Made by a program: the position numbers and the translations under genes
Notes under the pieces: generated by a model
What the model saw: only the letters and a program-made list of their open reading frames with translations
Databases searched by the model: none
Told to the model about the DNA's origin: nothing
From: Streptomyces longispororuber
Lineage (GTDB): Bacteria; Actinomycetota; Actinomycetes; Streptomycetales; Streptomycetaceae
NCBI RefSeq assembly: GCF_014656095.1
Contig: NZ_BNBT01000038.1
Span: 1 to 60,719 of the forward strand
Direction: 5' to 3'
Length of the DNA stretch: 60,719 nucleotides
Shown here: positions 59,882 to 60,719 of the stretch, in pieces
How the letters are laid out: every line of letters begins with the position of its first letter
How positions within the stretch are numbered: position 1 is the first letter of the stretch

Positions 59882-60091
59882 TCAGCCGTCGGCCTGCGCG
59901 AAGCCGTGGACGAAGCGGGACCACGCTCCGGAGGACACCGTGAGGATCGGACCCTGCGGGTTCTTGCTGTCCCTCACAGGGACGACTCCCGGGAAGCTGG
60001 TGGAGATTTCGACGCAGTTCCCCCCGTCCTGGTTGCTGTAGCTGGAACGCTGCCAGCGCGTGGTGTTCACGTCTATCCGGGGGGCTCGCAT
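59882..60091 (-). CDS. DUF397 domain protein
   Basis: This 69-residue protein is a complete DUF397 protein: TTRWQRSSYSNQDGGNCVEIS, VPVRDSKNPQGPILTVSSGAWSRFV. In Streptomyces such small proteins are encoded next to HTH/DUF5753 regulators and probably act with them. The start overlaps the end of the DUF5753 gene by 19 bases, the normal arrangement. The GC content here is lower than in the rest of the window. Confidence 0.93.
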   Translation of the reverse strand: MRAPRIDVNTTRWQRSSYSNQDGGNCVEISTSFPGVVPVRDSKNPQGPILTVSSGAWSRFVHGFAQADG

Positions 60092-60645
60092 GGGGCTTCC
60101 TCCATGTACTGAGTGATCACGTCGCTTGACTCGCGCGGTGAAAGCACGATGTCGCGGAGGTGATCGTACGACCTGCGAAGCCGGTCCACGTTGCGTGCGT
60201 CCTCGACCAACTCGCCTGAGTACCCGGTCTCGACGTAAGCCACCATCCGCCCATCAGCCAGCCAGAGGAACGTAGCGTCAGTGTTCGTCAGTCCGTGCAG
60301 CCCAACAGCCAATGGAGCAACCTGGAGCGTGACGTTTGGTCGCTCCGCTACGTGGCGCAGGTGGGCCAGTTGTCCCAGCCACTCTTTGGGGTCGGCCAAC
60401 GGCCGACGCAGCACCGCTTCATCAATGATCGCGCGGTACTCGGGCTGGTCATCCTCGCGGTCCAAGAGATCCTGTCGGCTCATCCGCGCCACAACGTCCT
60501 CAGCTAGAGCGTCTTCATCGATTGGCCCCGCCGCTCGGAGCAGGTTGCGCGCGTACGCCTCAGTCTGTAGCAGTCCCGGCATGATGCTCGGGGCGTACTG
60601 CTGTAGCCCCAAGGCTTGTGCCTCCAAGCTTGCGGAGTAGCGCTA
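60073..60645 (-). pseudogene. XRE/DUF5753 regulator truncated at its N-terminus by an insertion
   Basis: The frame encodes the DUF5753 domain (LEAQALGLQQYAPSIMPGLLQTEAYARNLL ... LADPKEWLGQLAHLRHV ... TNTDATFLWLADGRMVAYVETGYSGEL, ending VITQYMEEAP). Full proteins have about 80-90 more N-terminal residues with the helix-turn-helix; here the frame meets a TAG at 60643-60645 and what lies upstream is transposase sequence. A TTG at 60627 could still start a fragment of 184 residues, but it would lack DNA binding. The downstream DUF397 gene is intact. Confidence 0.85.
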
Positions 60646-60719
60646 GGCCGTTTCCTTCGGATCATCGTGCCGACCAGATGAAGATGGCCGCGATGTGGAG
60701 TCCGGCGAGGTAGATGGTG
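60646..60719 (-). mobile_element. End of an insertion sequence (IS5-like), cut by the window edge
   Basis: On the minus strand, 60718-60662 encodes TIYLAGLHIAAIFIWSAR then a stop, which looks like the C-terminus of an IS5-family DDE transposase. The non-coding end GCCGTTTCCTTCGG (60647-60660) may be the terminal inverted repeat, and CTAG at 60643-60646 a target-site duplication. Only 74 bases are visible, so the family is tentative. Confidence 0.55.

Overview
The window is high-GC (about 72-75%) actinobacterial DNA, almost certainly Streptomyces: it has strong third-position GC bias, a two-domain geosmin synthase, DUF397/DUF5753 regulators, DUF2510 proteins and the dispersed repeat containing CCGTCCGGCG(C/T)TTGAGGACGAG. 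Nearly every intergenic gap holds short tandem repeats or hairpins, and several proteins carry in-frame repeat tracts.

Layout. (1) 1-2.8 kb: a FAD oxidoreductase cut by the left edge and a DUF3048 lipoprotein. (2) 2.9-16.7 kb: a steroid ring C/D (HIP) catabolic module in nearly the order of M. tuberculosis Rv3548c-Rv3564: two SDRs, echA20, ipdA, ipdB, ipdC, fadA6, kstR2, ipdF and two acyl-CoA dehydrogenases. Two sites close to the KstR2 palindrome AnCAAGnnCTTGnT lie in its two divergent promoter regions. A large LAL-type ATPase without its DNA-binding domain interrupts the module. fadD3 is not in the window. (3) 17-29.4 kb: mixed genes: anmK, a DUF2510 membrane protein, a TetR regulator divergent from a PAP2-like protein and an EamA-like membrane protein with an 18-bp perfect palindromic operator, a scramblase-like protein, an archaeal-type valyl-tRNA synthetase, a quinone oxidoreductase, a GNAT and an FBP-type zinc-finger protein. 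(4) 29.4-39.9 kb: a PfkB kinase remnant, a GH4 glycosidase, an MFS exporter, geosmin synthase, an orphan cytochrome b (QcrB), a cation/proton antiporter and a metallophosphoesterase. (5) 40.1-47.7 kb: three co-oriented genes: a NACHT NTPase with leucine-rich C-terminus, a STAND-like protein with a degenerate P-loop, and a membrane-anchored periplasmic-binding-type receptor. (6) 48-57.4 kb: a candidate biosynthetic cluster: radical SAM/SPASM-like enzyme, alpha/beta-hydrolase-DegT aminotransferase fusion, aldehyde dehydrogenase/LuxC-like reductase, PaaK/LuxE-like adenylating enzyme, PhyH oxygenase, and on the other strand a Gfo/Idh/MocA and a zinc-type alcohol dehydrogenase. (7) 57.8-60.7 kb: a NagZ-like GH3 enzyme, then a tRNA 3'-end fragment with terminator that looks like an attachment junction, a DUF397 gene and a DUF5753 gene truncated by an insertion sequence at the right edge.

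How genes work together. Module 2 should carry HIP-CoA through beta-oxidation-like steps and hydrolytic opening of rings D and C, de-repressed by HIP-CoA acting on KstR2. In cluster 6 the simplest reading is acid activation, reduction to an aldehyde and transamination to an amine, plus radical and oxygenase tailoring; the product is unknown and I do not recognise the cluster. Block 5 has the parts of a sensor/NTPase signalling or defence system, but no function can be assigned from sequence alone.
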